Source: Glossina fuscipes (lineage: Eukaryota; Arthropoda; Insecta; Diptera; Glossinidae). From it: 64,000 nucleotides of DNA. A model generated the notes under the pieces. That model was not told where the DNA came from and made no database searches. It was given only the letters and a program-made list of their open reading frames with translations. The position numbers and the translations under genes are program-made. Of this stretch, positions 1 through 32,411 are shown piece after piece. How positions within the stretch are numbered: the stretch's first letter is position 1; each line of letters begins with the position of its first letter. The stretch lies in NCBI RefSeq assembly GCF_014805625.2, contig NW_023998516.1, positions 285,876 to 349,875 on the forward strand, read 5' to 3'.

Positions 1-490
1 TCACTAACAAAAGTGAGATATGCTTTCGACCAACTTCCTGCCTTACGAAACGTATCCCTCCGCCCATCATTCAGAAGAGATACTTTCAGCACAGTGAATG
101 CCTCCAACAAGCTGCGTTCTCTCGCATTGCAGGCCCTACTGTCCCAGTCGAAGGCCTAGGCATTGAAATCCCCCGCAATTATTACTGACGGTTTCTCTCG
201 GGCGTCTACCATGAGTTCACCTACCATGTGCTGGAATTCGTATTGTGCCCAGCTTGAAGGATCGTAGCTACAAATTTTTCACTTTCGCCCTAACGAGTCA
301 ACTGTGCTGGCAGTCCACATCCAAAACTGCTATAGGTGTGGGCGTCCAAGTTGCTGCTTTTGTGGACGCATTGGTTACCGAAGTACCCTGCCCTGCCCTT
401 CGGTATAGTTCGCTCAATACTACCAGCTCCATCTCTTCCTCAACGACGGTTTGCGATATAAAACTAATATTAATACATTTCAAAATAAAA
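1..490 (-). mobile_element. Relic of an R1-clade non-LTR retrotransposon (AP endonuclease part)
   Basis: Translation of the minus strand gives pieces of an APE-type endonuclease. Bases 298-483 read a segment with VVLSELYRRAGQG and STKAATWTP, which resembles the N-terminal part of R1-type endonucleases. Bases 1-240 read PSVIIAGDFNA, then an in-frame TAG at 156-158 where the family has Trp, then RSLLEAF and DTFRKAGSW. The GDFN metal-binding motif is intact, but stops and frameshifts interrupt the reading frame, so this copy is dead. The element continues off the left edge of the window. The R1-clade assignment comes from remembered motif similarity; a repeat-library search would settle it. Confidence 0.75.
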
Positions 491-3400
491 TAATGCGATT
501 TTGCAATTGAACATAACCATAATGTATATAAGTTGCAAAACCTAATAATAAGTTCATCCGTAACTGTATAATTACAATAAGTTGTTATTATAATATACTA
601 AACATTGAAGTCTAATACTATTCTATAATATTTTTAGTAACATTTAAATTTTCTTAAAGAAACTATCGGTTTTACATAGACGGTGGCGATAAATGGATGT
701 TTGCTTCGAACATGCTTTTTCAAAATGAACAAAGTTGAGATCTACGTGTGTGACGTGAGTGGACACACACTTTCAAGTAATCAATGGACTTTGGTTTTCC
801 AATGGATTTCTAATGTCAATTATCAAAAAACATTTGCTTCAAAATTATTAACTAATAAAATATTGATTATATTAATAATTTACTTCAACGACCAACAGCG
901 GAACTTTGTATTAAATAAAAATTTTTAATTTTATTTGTAGTAATTAAGTAACAAAATTTGTATCATTGTATTATTGTCATTATTATTTTTCTATTTATAT
1001 ACATATTTTTTTTAATTTAATAGTTAATATGTAACAAATATCAAACAAGCAAACCGAAGACCTTTAAAAAAAATATTTTCATATGCTATTTAAGATAATC
1101 TCTTTGCGGCCGATACTGCCTTTATTAATATTTGATAGATTTCTATTGTTCTACCGCTTTCACAAATGATTCTGTGTATGACCTTTAAATCAAGTCTTTC
1201 TCAGTTACCTTAAATTGGATAAAATTTTTACATGTGTTCACAGCGGACTCGTTTATTAAATAATGAGGAGCTTCTCGAGTCTTCTTTTTAACCATTATGT
1301 TTATTCAATTAATTTTTTTAAACTTAGCTCATAAATTATTTCTAAAAGTTTTTTTTGTTTTTCTTTTTTACTGGAAATGTTTTTAAATATAATAAATTTG
1401 TTTTCTTTCCTTTCTTTATAATATTATATGAGAGAGAAATATGAAGAAAATCGCAACCAAATAAATAACTAAAACTTAACGTTAACACATTGAAAAGCAA
1501 TTAAAATTAAATTAAAATATTAAACTAAATCATTTATGTAGAATCTTTTTGTAATTAAAGTAATAGTTTTTAAACAACAAATAAACACATTGTGTTCGCT
1601 TCAGAGCGCATTTTCATTCCTTACCAACTTGCGTTCTTACAATTCAAGACAATTTAAATTGTGCCTTGCAAAGCAACACAATCAATAAGCCAGAGTTGAA
1701 TTATACATGTATATGATATGTATAAATAGTTCAGATTTTTTAATAAAATCTAAAAACAAACATGTTATTGAAAATTATTGAAACTCCCATCCACTCAAGC
1801 AAAATATATAGAAGAAATTCCTTATAAGACTTCTTCATACTTAATCGCTACTATAAATATATTAACTTTAATGATTTTGTTTTAGTATTCTTGGTACGGA
1901 TTCATTTAATATTCTCATAGAATACTAGATGAAATTTATGGCTAGGCTTAATTTGGCTGACGGTGACTGTTTTTTTTTTTTTTTTTTTTTTTTTTTTCGT
2001 TTGAGAGGTATTTTTTACTGTCTTTAAGATAAAGATTTTCTATTAATAGTAAGTTACAGTTTTCTGCTCATTTAAATGGTAGTTGTGTTCATCTATGATC
2101 ACTGACTAAAAATGATTACAATTTAATTCAGTTTTCGATGAAATTCCGATCTTTAACCCAACAGCTCGACATGATTAAATCAACTCTGAATATCATATCG
2201 GCCAAAAACATATGATTTTTAGAGCAATTTTATTGGATATTTCGTAACATAGTACACCGAAAGACAATTTCATTACATACTGCTTACCTTTTGTAGCGAG
2301 CAAGAATATAGCTCGCACCATGAAACGCAGCATAGAAAAGCTAAAATCGTGTTATCAGTTAACAGATTGGGCATTATCTTACAATATTTACAATCCCAGA
2401 AAACAACATCAAGATTCGAATGAAATCAAGCAATTTTGGCCAGTCCATTCTTTGACGATCTCGAAAATCTCTATTTCGTATCGTAAGGACTTCATTCCTA
2501 AATAAAGCTTATTATGCAAGTTGTCAATTTAATTTAGCATCTAAGATGAATAATTTTTAGCCCATTTTAAGTGTATCGGCTTCCTCTAGGACGATATTTT
2601 AACTATCTCGAAGATGTCTTTCAATTTTTTATAAAATGATCTTTGAGCATTCGGAATGTTAGTTATTATCTCTCACGCAACAGAGGGCTGCCCTAACCTT
2701 TTATCTCAGCTTAGCGTTTAGCTTGCGGCTTATACACAATGTATCTATTCTTAGTCTACATATCTTCAACGCAGCGTCGATAACTTTGAGATCAAGTATT
2801 CCCTTCAGCTTCTTATCTTAAGATTCCCCCAATTTAATATCATTAATCGCTGAATTCGTCTCCGTTTTAATGGTGGATGCTCGAAATTAATAAAAAAATC
2901 CAATCCTGCGCAACAATCAAAAATCATTCAATCCTAAATAAGAAACCTGAAAGGAAACACATGTTTTACTACAAACATTTCATATTGCTGCAATTAATCA
3001 AATAAAATATTTACTTAAAGCTATATAAGACACGTACTGTGAAAGGAAAAATGTCATAGAATGAGGAAAGACTCGGCTTTATGCATGGGAAAAGTCTTCT
3101 TAAGAAATTTTCTCTTCAGTTATAAACGAAACTTTCTAGATTCGTACCATGGGATATGGCTTACACCAAATCCCATTGTCATAGATTTACATGTCACAAA
3201 TAAGTTAATAATAACTGTGAAATAGAAACATTGTGGAACAAATTGTGTTGCAAAAGAAGAATAATATAAATTCAAGAATAACATAAATTCAAGACCTTAC
3301 CAACTCGTTCGAAGCACTCTTTGCTAAAACAAACGTGAATATTGTGCATCCACCAGTGAGTCAAAATGATGCACTCACACTTCAGGTATTTCAAGGTGAT

Positions 3401-3789
3401 TGTAAGAGTTTCAAGATATCGTTAAGTTCTAAAAACGTGTAACGTGCAATTTGCAAATATTACGTTAATAGTCAAGGAATTTTTCAAATAAGTGATGAAA
3501 ATATAGACAAAAAAACTTCACTAGTGAGAACTCCATAGAAGCTGGCAATTGAATCAGACAGACATTGCCTCTGCAAAACTTCATACAAAGTGAACGTAAT
3601 TATTTATCGGTATTCAAATTTTGTTTGGCCATTCATTTCGGAATTCAAACTGTAGCCATTCCCACTCGATTTTCCGATTTCATCTCATGTACGTAGTCTC
3701 ATGCCTTAAGTAATTGATAAAATTTCCGCGGTCATTTCGAGAAAATGTATATTTCTGGTTACTATATTTACGAAGTTCACCATGAAAGC
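491..3789. other. Intergenic, no gene seen
   Basis: AT-rich DNA with only short ORFs that lack family motifs or splice context. It holds a 28-base poly-T run at 1970-1997, which may be a retroposon tail read from the other strand. No RNA gene or conserved coding exon could be supported. Confidence 0.5.
1970..1997. repeat. Poly-T tract (28 bases)
   Basis: An uninterrupted homopolymer run of T. It could be the reverse complement of a poly-A retroposon tail, but no recognisable element body adjoins it. Confidence 0.9.
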
Positions 3790-4140
3790 AAAATATGTGT
3801 ATTTCTATGTATTTTTGCTTTTTACACCCTACAACACTTATGACACCCAGAACGATTTGAGATAGGCTCATCCTTTATTATAACAATCAATTCAGAGTCA
3901 TTTCCTGAATCGATTCAAACTTGTATGTCCGTAAGTCCATTCGTCTATAGTGTTTTGCTGTGTTTAACTTACACACATGCAGACGTCACATTTGTTACTT
4001 TGACGTGTTTTTGCTCAATGACGAACGCTATTGAAAATGATTCAGATCGGACCACTTTTTCTACCACTTCTCATACAAAGACTGATTTTGAAAAGTCGAT
4101 ATATGGACGTAGACTATTTAAGGGCGTGCCGAGCACCACT
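3790..4140 (+). repeat. Interspersed repeat family A, degenerate copy
   Basis: This block aligns by eye with copies near 38.3, 43.4, 45.6 and 60.4 kb. Shared pieces are a 'tacaccct...acacccagaa' start, 'cctttattata', a 'gaatcgattcaaacttgt' part followed by 'gtccgtaagtcc', and 'gacgaacgctattgaaaatg' followed by 'atcggaccac'. Family A is an unclassified dipteran-type repeat. It has no coding capacity here, and no terminal repeats can be placed with certainty. Confidence 0.65.
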
Positions 4141-7100
4141 ATAATGTTTTTACTTGTTTAGTTCAGAAGAAGTAAACAGATGGGTACATGTGCCGAGAGA
4201 CAAAGTAAACGAAAGTCTATTTTCAATAAAAATTGCGAAATTTATATTGCAAAAGTGCTCTCTATTCTGGCCTGGCTTTAATCGAATCACAAGATATCGG
4301 GCATATAATCTCAACATTAATCAACCATCTGTTACTAAATATTTTCTGTTCCATATTTCCTCTACCCTCCTTGCATAGAGAGGTTTTATTGCATTTGTTC
4401 ATCATATACTTATTCTTTTGAGCGTATTGAAAAATTAGATCGGTTCTAGAAATTTTTCAACTTAAAGTATAAAAAAATCCCTCGAACATATTACTCTAAT
4501 TTAAAAAGTTTTAATTCCACTATCATTCCATGCCAGAAGGAGGAAGTCTTAGCATGAAATTCATACCAGATCGGTAGCAAAATGAAATGACCGTGCAATA
4601 AATAAGCTCGGATACCCATCAACGATTTCCCTATTCTTTTCGTTTCCAAACTTCTGCTTTGTAAGGGCGGAAATCAAAATTATGAAACGTAAGATGTCCA
4701 TTGGGTCGCGATCGCAATTGAAAAGATACGGCATTTATAGTTGTTATGAGCTGTGAACTGTGAACGTAAGCGATAAATAGTAGGTAGAAATTATAGGTAA
4801 AACCAGAAAAAATAGTACAACCTAACCTCATAGACAACAGAAACGTAAATGTCAAAAAACTGTGAAAACATATTATAAAGCGTAACAAGCGAGTAGGAGT
4901 TTATCTAAATTTTTCAATATTTATTTTTTTACTCGATCCCTAGCCAATATCAGGGAAACTAATATGACTTGATTTGGATGGGTTCTACATATCTATTTAA
5001 TAAGGTTGCCTTTAAGAAATTAACTCCCGCTCCCACCTCCTCTTCATTCTCTCTCTTTCTCTTTCTGTTCTTCCCTTTCTTTTTCTGTCTTTTCGCCTTG
5101 CTATCCCTTTCATTACGATCGTGAGGTTTTCTATACTACTAGATTACTAGAAAAATATATTTCATTGATTATTATTAGCGTAACTTAGATGATAATAAAA
5201 ATATAGGTGTTAATTAAGAAATATTGATAAATACGACAAGAAGAGTATAAAGAAAACAACCCACAGGATAAATGATATTGTTATACAACTACAAATAAAA
5301 GAGAAGAAAAAGAAAAAGAAAACACAATGTACCGCTGAACACGCAGACATACATTAGTATTAATAATATTATATACATAAACAAATATTATACATATATA
5401 ACACACAATTCCACAGAAATATTTAAAAAAGAAAACTTTACTTTGTATAACATTCAAAATGGGTGAAAATTTAATATACACATGATATGCCTCTCATTAA
5501 TCTACTTTATCTACCAACAACAACATAAGTTAAACTTCTTCTTGCCTTCTAAAAGGCATTAAGTTAGCAGTAGTACTAGTAGACTAGAAAAATGTTTTTA
5601 TACAAGAACGAAAAAAAAGAAGGATTTTTAGAAAACTCCTAAAAGGGCAGAGATATTTAAACGTTTACATAAAAGACACACAAAACAAAAGAAAAGAAAA
5701 ACCCCAAAATCAGGACAAACTATTGTCGATACTCTACATAACATTTGAAAGATGAATTAAACAATAATGTCGTGTGCTTATAATTTCGATTAAACAAAAA
5801 TTTTGGCATTACTTTCCCTTTGAAAGCCGAACATAAACTAATAAATAATACTGGAAATAAATTATCGGTTGCCGCTATCATCGTTATTATTTTTCCTAAC
5901 GGTTAAAACTTTATTATAAGGAAGCAAAGAAAACTGCTTAATAATATTTAATGTCATCTTTAAGCAGAGTACAAACAGTAACTTGTTTATAAATTTGCTA
6001 GTCGAAACTACAAACCCGACCATGCGTAGATTTCATAATCATCTTTCGACAATAGTTTAGCGTTATTCAAAAAGTTTTGCAAAAACTCCAAAAATAATAA
6101 TAACAACAGTCTTATGGTGCGGAAAAGTTGTTAGATTTTGACTTGCTTTTGTGAGGTAAGCTCCTTCAAAACTTTTTTTATAGAATGAACCGGACAAATT
6201 TTGTTTATTTGGACTATTACGCCCTCCCTCTCGACCAAAAAGCGGACTGACAGGCGGACACACTACTAAAGCTGGACATGAATTCCCATGCTGGTAAAGA
6301 ATGATTTAGAAAGTAGGGAAAATATGCAACTTTTTTATTACTTAGCTCATAATGTATGTTAATAGTTACGAATAAATTTGTTGAAAAACAATTTTGTTCC
6401 ATCGCAATCATCAGGAAATTCTATTGATACCGTTTTACGGTAACAATTAAACAAATCAAATGTGACCGTTATTTCCATTACAATATGTAGCAGATCTATC
6501 TATCCATCGTGGATCGCTTTTTGGAGAAAAGTCACGGAAATACAATACAGAGTACAGTCATAGCATAACAACGAAGCGATGCAGTAGATATCAATAAATC
6601 GATGAAGACCAACTTAATAAATCCCCTGTCGACGTAAGAGAGCTTTTAGTCACAATACGAAATTTTAATTCCTCATATTGAACGAAAGCATATACATATA
6701 TAGTGTATGGAGTCTTTGATGTATATTTTCAGGCGTTACGAACACTTAACATAAATTTAATACAACCTCCTATTCTAGATATAAAAGAAATTATCGACTG
6801 TTGGGTATCCAAGATTCGCTTCAAAATGAATGAAAATTTATTACTAACATTTAACACAAAAGAAACAACTCGATTGTAAATTATCTGCATCTGTTCCGAA
6901 AACTGTATTGCTTTCTTCTAATCCCATTTCCTGTCAAATATTCAGACTAAGTTAAAATTTTTTTTTTTCAATTTTTTATCTTTTTCTTTTTAGTTTATCT
7001 TAGCAGCATTTCCAATAACATTAACGTGAAAATAATATAATTAATTTATTTAAATTTTTATAACTATTATAACGAAAAACTCGAATTTATTACTAAACTG

Positions 7101-9254
7101 AGAAAATTTATAACAAAAAAACAAAGAATAATATTTTTTAATTACTATTATAAAAATGACAAAAAAAAATTCTCAAAAAAAATGCCAAAACAGTTTAGTT
7201 GTCATTAATAATTAGAATAAAATATTTAATAATTTAAAAATTATTCATAATTAATGAATAAAAAAATGTTGGAAGTATAGTTGTTCAATATTTAAATCAA
7301 AAGCAAACAAAAGAAAAAAAAAAACGCAAACCGATACAAGTTATCATTTATTTATAGTTTATAAAAAAAAAGGTTCCACTTCAAAGCTAATAACTATTAG
7401 TTTTAATACAAAGACACAAAAACATATATAATACTTTTAGGAAAGTTTTGTTCTTTTCTTTTAATTTTTCATTAATTAAAAAAAAATTTAAACTTCCTGG
7501 GAAACTATAAAAGTAAAATAATAGTTTGTTTTTTCTAGTAAAACAAAGTTTCTCTGTATTGAATACTAACAAGTTTAACACAGACATCATTATTACTTCA
7601 GTTATGATGCAAAAAAAAAAAAAGAAAAAATTGAAAATACAAACTTGAAAAATATTAAGAGAAGTCCAATAAATCCGTTTAATTTAAATAAAAAAAAGAA
7701 AAAAAGTTGGAACTCTAAATTTTTGGATTTAAAAAAAAGCACTTTATTGGAAAAGGTAAGATATCTAGAACTTTTTTCAGATGTACGACGCGTAGAATCT
7801 GGGCTAACGACCGTCTGCATGCAATCCGGAAGGTGCGTGTATTAAATAACGGATAAGAAGGTTGTGTTCAACTTGAGACAAATTTTTGTTACTCACGAGA
7901 GCTGACCACAGCCTGGCAGTTGTCCGGTTTACTTATTAAATAAGTTTAAAATATAATGGCGTCAAATTTGATTTCAATACGTCTTATCTGTTTTTTACTC
8001 GCAAGTTTATAGATCGACCATGCCCATTTTTGCATTAGAGTTTTGAGTTTTGTTAACAAAATCTTCTCTTATGTGTGACAGAAGTGTCGCCTTTAGAATG
8101 AAAGACCATGCTTAAATCAATGCGGGCAGGGTTGTATGCCGATCACGTACATTTCTAACATTTTGGCTCTTCAATATAAACTGAGAGGGTATATGCGAAA
8201 TTTCAACTTTATAACGCAATTTTTGAGATAGTTGGAAGTGATCAGACGCAAAGGTTTAAACGGGTTTAGTATACTGTGCCAATTAATAATAATTTTATGA
8301 GATTTGATGCGAAGAACGGAAAGAGACAACCAGTAAATTCTTATGCTTCGTTTTTCTTTCAACACGAGCGTATATTATATAGGTGTAAAAAACTCTAAAG
8401 AGCTGTTGCGTATGATCAACGTCGTCCATTGAACAAGTCACGTTTGATGCACATCAAACTTAAAACATTAACATCGCTAATGTTCCTGGCCTGAAACCTG
8501 CTTAAATACGCCTTACTTCACAGGAATTTTATTCTTTCCTTTGTGTTACTAAAATAGTACGAATACAACCTCAGCGAACGTCATTCACCAAACATCGCAA
8601 ATCCTTCTTCTAAAGAATCTAATTATCATCTTAGGGAAGGTGATTTGACCAAACACATATCCTGAACATCGAAGGACGATCAATTAGTAAAACCTATTTC
8701 ATATTAATAAAATATATCGCTTTAAGTGGTGTTGTATAGTAATTATTAAAGTACTCAATTTTTGACAATTCTTTCAGTTCTATGACAGTTAGTTTATTGA
8801 AATTTTTTTATATCTCTAACATTACACCAGTTCTGTATGACAGCATGACAGCATAAAAATATAAAAGTAAGTAAAGCAAAAGGCGTCTCTTTGCTTACTC
8901 ATTGAACTTGTGAGTTCTGTGAATAAAAGTTTATCCATATTAAAATATTATACTTTTCATATATTTATTCTCTGTTCACATTTATATATTTACTGACTTG
9001 TCGTCATGAAATTTGTTTTTTCTTAAAGCTCGAAAATGTAAAATACAACAAAAACAGATAGATAACAATTACTTTAGAGACATTCATAAATGTGTGTAAT
9101 TTATGTAACCTATATATATTATTATGTAAAGCAGTATAATAATGTAATATTTGCTATTGTGGGAAAATGGAATGCATTTCTTATAAGGATTTTTATTTCA
9201 AAAATATACACAAGGAGCAACACAGGTTATATATCTATATATATATTATGTACA

Positions 9255-9292
<38 letters not shown>

Positions 9293-9383
9293 GAACACAA
9301 AATATACACCACTAAGATATATAAGTTTTCTTAATTGTCCTTTAGTACAAGAGTATAACGTTTTAGATATAAAAAATTGCACT
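4141..9383. other. Intergenic, no gene seen
   Basis: AT-rich sequence with poly-A and poly-T rich stretches around 7.0-7.8 kb. A possible decayed minus-oriented family A fragment lies near 6.1-6.3 kb. Small ORFs here are low-complexity or lack coding features. The last few hundred bases probably include the 3' UTR of the minus-strand CRAL-TRIO gene: its reverse strand carries AATAAA-like hexamers near 9.19 kb. Confidence 0.45.
9258..9288. repeat. (AT)n microsatellite
   Basis: A run of alternating A and T just downstream of the CRAL-TRIO gene's stop codon on its own strand. It is probably length-variable. Confidence 0.85.
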
Positions 9384-10128
9384 TTACATATCAGTGGGAA
9401 GGACATCAGGTATTAAATATTTACATAGTTCGGTTTCATTGTCGATGAAAATCACTTTCTGTGCCGTATTATCATCAATCAGTTGACGTATGACTGGCCA
9501 AATAGTTGAAAAAAAACCTGGTGAATTCAATATAAGGCATACGCCTAGGCGTTCAGGATAGTGTTTACTGAGTAGCCAAATGAGATTTTTGACCAGCTGC
9601 ATATCCATACAGGAAGTACTAAATTCTGCTAAATCAAAAACAATGCACAAAGTATCAGTGACCTCTTCAAAACATTTTTGACAGCCTTCCTCTAAACATT
9701 TGACGATAAATTTAGTCATCTCATCTATATCACGCGTATTAGAGTTGTGATTTTTTGCTGGTATGTAAATGATAGGTCGACCAGCACAATCGCGATGACG
9801 CAGCACGCGGGCCTTATCACCATATTGCTGCAGTTCTGGCAAATTCGCCAGGTCACTTACACCATATTGCTCGCGCCATTTGTTTGTTTTAAGTATTGCC
9901 TAAACAAATTTTAAACGACAATATTACAAAACTTAAACATTAAAAAAAAAGAAGAGATTTACGATTCACCTGGAAAGCATCATCAATGGTTTTAAAAGCT
10001 CTTAAATAGCGTTTTAGTGAATAATCATTATGGTATTGTTTAGGATCCGCCTCCGCTATGAGTTTCATCCTTTCCTTTAGGTCTTGCAAATCATTAACAT
10101 TGATAGGTTTTGCTGCTTCCTGCGACAT
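9384..10128 (-). CDS. CRAL-TRIO (Sec14-like) domain protein, 2 exons, 224 aa
   Basis: Two exons, 10128-9970 and 9899-9384, join in frame across a 70-bp phase-0 GT-AG intron (donor CAG|GTGAAT, acceptor TTTAG|GCAATA). The protein begins MSQEAAKPIN. Residues 36-62 (DYSLKRYLRAFK, then TNKWRE) form the CRAL-TRIO N-terminal helical region. Residues 93-220 form the lipid-binding lobe, with GRPIIYIP, then CIVFDLAEFS, then the hallmark stretch HYPERLGVCLILNSPGFFS followed by WPVI. There is no signal peptide or membrane segment, so it is probably a cytosolic transporter or sensor of a small hydrophobic ligand such as a phospholipid. The ligand cannot be read from sequence. It lacks the C-terminal GOLD or MSP domains of larger relatives. 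From memory it resembles Drosophila CG32485 (about the same length); unverified. It is transcribed divergently from S6k, with start codons 2.2 kb apart. Confidence 0.93.
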
Positions 10129-11879
10129 TCTCTACTCTTAACCGAATTCGCAATATCCAAAATTATAATCTGATATTTTATCGGCCTCCGTACAAAATGA
10201 TGTTAAATTATATAAAATAAAATTAATAATTGATAAAAATTAATAAATTTTTCTTAATCTGTATATCTCTGAAATTTCTTAGCAGTTTCAATTATCGGCA
10301 ACTCTGCGTTATAAATTCTTACTGCACCGAGCTGCTAAAATTACATTACAACATTAGTACGTAATATACTGCTGTGTACCGTAAACTAAAAGGTCTATAT
10401 CAGGGATGGAAAAAATTATTAATATCTGCTCCATCTGCTCTAAAATTAGATATCAGATCTGTTATTTTTCAAAATCCTTATCATCACTAGTAATTCCAGA
10501 ATATCGAGGTAATAGACAAGTTTATCAACTACTCTTTAACCCAATAAAGCTAGTTGGTTTCGATAGTAATGAACAACATGTGGTTGACGAGGGAAGCAAA
10601 ACACCGACTATCGTTTTGGGGAGTAAAACATTATGGATTCTTGACGTGCGAAGCAAAAAAAAATTGGCGAGGTGAGGAAAACATGTATTGTTGACGACAC
10701 TACTAAAACACTAGTATAGCATTTTATTAGCCAGCAAATGAAATACTATGTACTGACTTTTTGATTTTAAATTCCATACATTTGTAAGCATTCATTGTAT
10801 GTGTACTGTGGTTCGCTAATATTAACCTAGTTGAGGCGCATCTTACTCTAAACAGTTGACTGACATAGTGCGATATTTATTAATTCGATATTGAGAAAAT
10901 TTTATAGTTACGGGCAGGAAATTTTCATTACGCCAGAAGGATTTTCCAAAATGATTTTTAGTTCACGAATTTAAAAAAAGGAAATTTCTGATTATATGTT
11001 TTACTTTAGTCCATTTTATACGTTTTTTGATTTTTTTGAATGTAATACATCCACTTTATTCAGCTTAGCTATGATCGATTGATTCACAGAAAGTAAATAA
11101 GCGTAATTGTACTTACGAAGTTCCAACAATTTCAATACTAATGAAAAGTCCATCAAAACTGAACTCAATAAAATAGTATACATACTTTTTAATTATTATT
11201 ACAATTTATTTAGAGTGAAAAATAAAAGGTTTCGGCATTCACAAAGTATATATTTCATTGTAAGATTTCGACCACAATTTCAAAGTGGACGAATAGTATA
11301 CATTGGCGTGTTTCTATAGTATGACCAAGGCGGAAAAATAAAACATCCATATATATAGACATATACATATATAAGCGATTTTTTGTGGTTATATCAGTTT
11401 CAAGCAAATGAAATGAAAAACTTAAAATCTTTAACTAAACTAAAAGTTCAGCGACGATGTACTAACGCTTCCTACGACAATAAAAGAAAGCAGTTGTTAC
11501 TATAATATACAGTTTATTTTGTCGGTAGGTGAATTACTAGATATGGTAACGCCGCCTCCTCGTGTTTCATTCGGTGTGAAATTTTTTATTTAGACAAAGT
11601 AAAAACAAATCGCAAACACATTTCCTCATATATATATATATATACATATATGTATATATATGTATGTACATATGTATATATATGTATATATATATATATA
11701 TATAATTATATCAACTCAGTCAAGAAAATAACGTGTGAAAATTTATAAGAAAACATAAAAAGTGAAGAAATCGGAGATTAAAAGAAAACTAGAAATAATA
11801 AACTAAAAGATTTGCGTATATTTGGTTGAATTATTAGTTTTTTTTATTTGATAGTGTTCGCGTGCATGTGTATCAACTT
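10129..11879. other. Divergent intergenic region between the CRAL-TRIO gene and S6k
   Basis: No coding exon was recognised. It should contain the promoters of both divergent genes, but no confident TATA or initiator pair can be assigned. An (AT)/(ATGT) microsatellite fills 11,628-11,704. Confidence 0.5.
11628..11704. repeat. (AT)n/(ATGT)n compound microsatellite
   Basis: About 77 bases of alternating TA with interspersed TATGTA units, upstream of the S6k leader. Confidence 0.85.
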
Positions 11880-12319
11880 TTGTATACTCCGTTGTGTGTG
11901 TTATTTTATTTTGGACAGCTCTTCAATCGTCTGCCTCTCTAGCTGGCGGTGGCTAGCTGACATCTAGCTGGGACCAATAAAGCAAAATTACAGCAACAAT
12001 AATTAAGCAATTTATTAGTGCTTTTGTCTAATTACAAAGAAATTTTGTGACTATATATCTCTTTACATACATAACTTCAAGGTCTTGTTGGGGCGCAGTG
12101 ACTTGGTTAGCTGCGCACGCATTATTCATTATAAAACGCCTTTCTTTTTGGCTGTTCGAGATTGTCACACACAGGCAGGCGAGAATTTACTTAACGTCGA
12201 TTGTTTGGCACACAGTGTGTGTGATCCCTTTTCCTCCCCGTCCCCGTCCTTTTTCCCAAACACAAAGCGAACTACATCATCATATATTTAATAACAACAA
12301 CAATCATTACTTTCAACAA
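11880..12319 (+). promoter_or_regulatory. Putative S6k 5' leader, free of upstream ATGs
   Basis: No ATG occurs on the plus strand from about 11,880 to the S6k start at 12,320, although this AT-rich DNA elsewhere has ATGs every few tens of bases. The S6k frame stays open back to 12,047 but contains no upstream Met codon, so MADV is the first possible start. A long pyrimidine tract (CCCTTTTCCTCCCCG and following, about 12,228-12,257) lies within it. The transcription start is not visible, so the real extent of the leader is inferred. Confidence 0.5.

Positions 12320-32411
<20,092 letters not shown>

Noticed and set aside
10406..10675. Plus-strand 89-codon ORF upstream of S6k
   Set aside because: Biased, no motif, no splice or start context; probably chance in the intergenic region.
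12047..12319. N-terminally extended S6K isoform from the open upstream frame
   Set aside because: The frame is open but contains no Met codon before MADV, and its translation is not protein-like.
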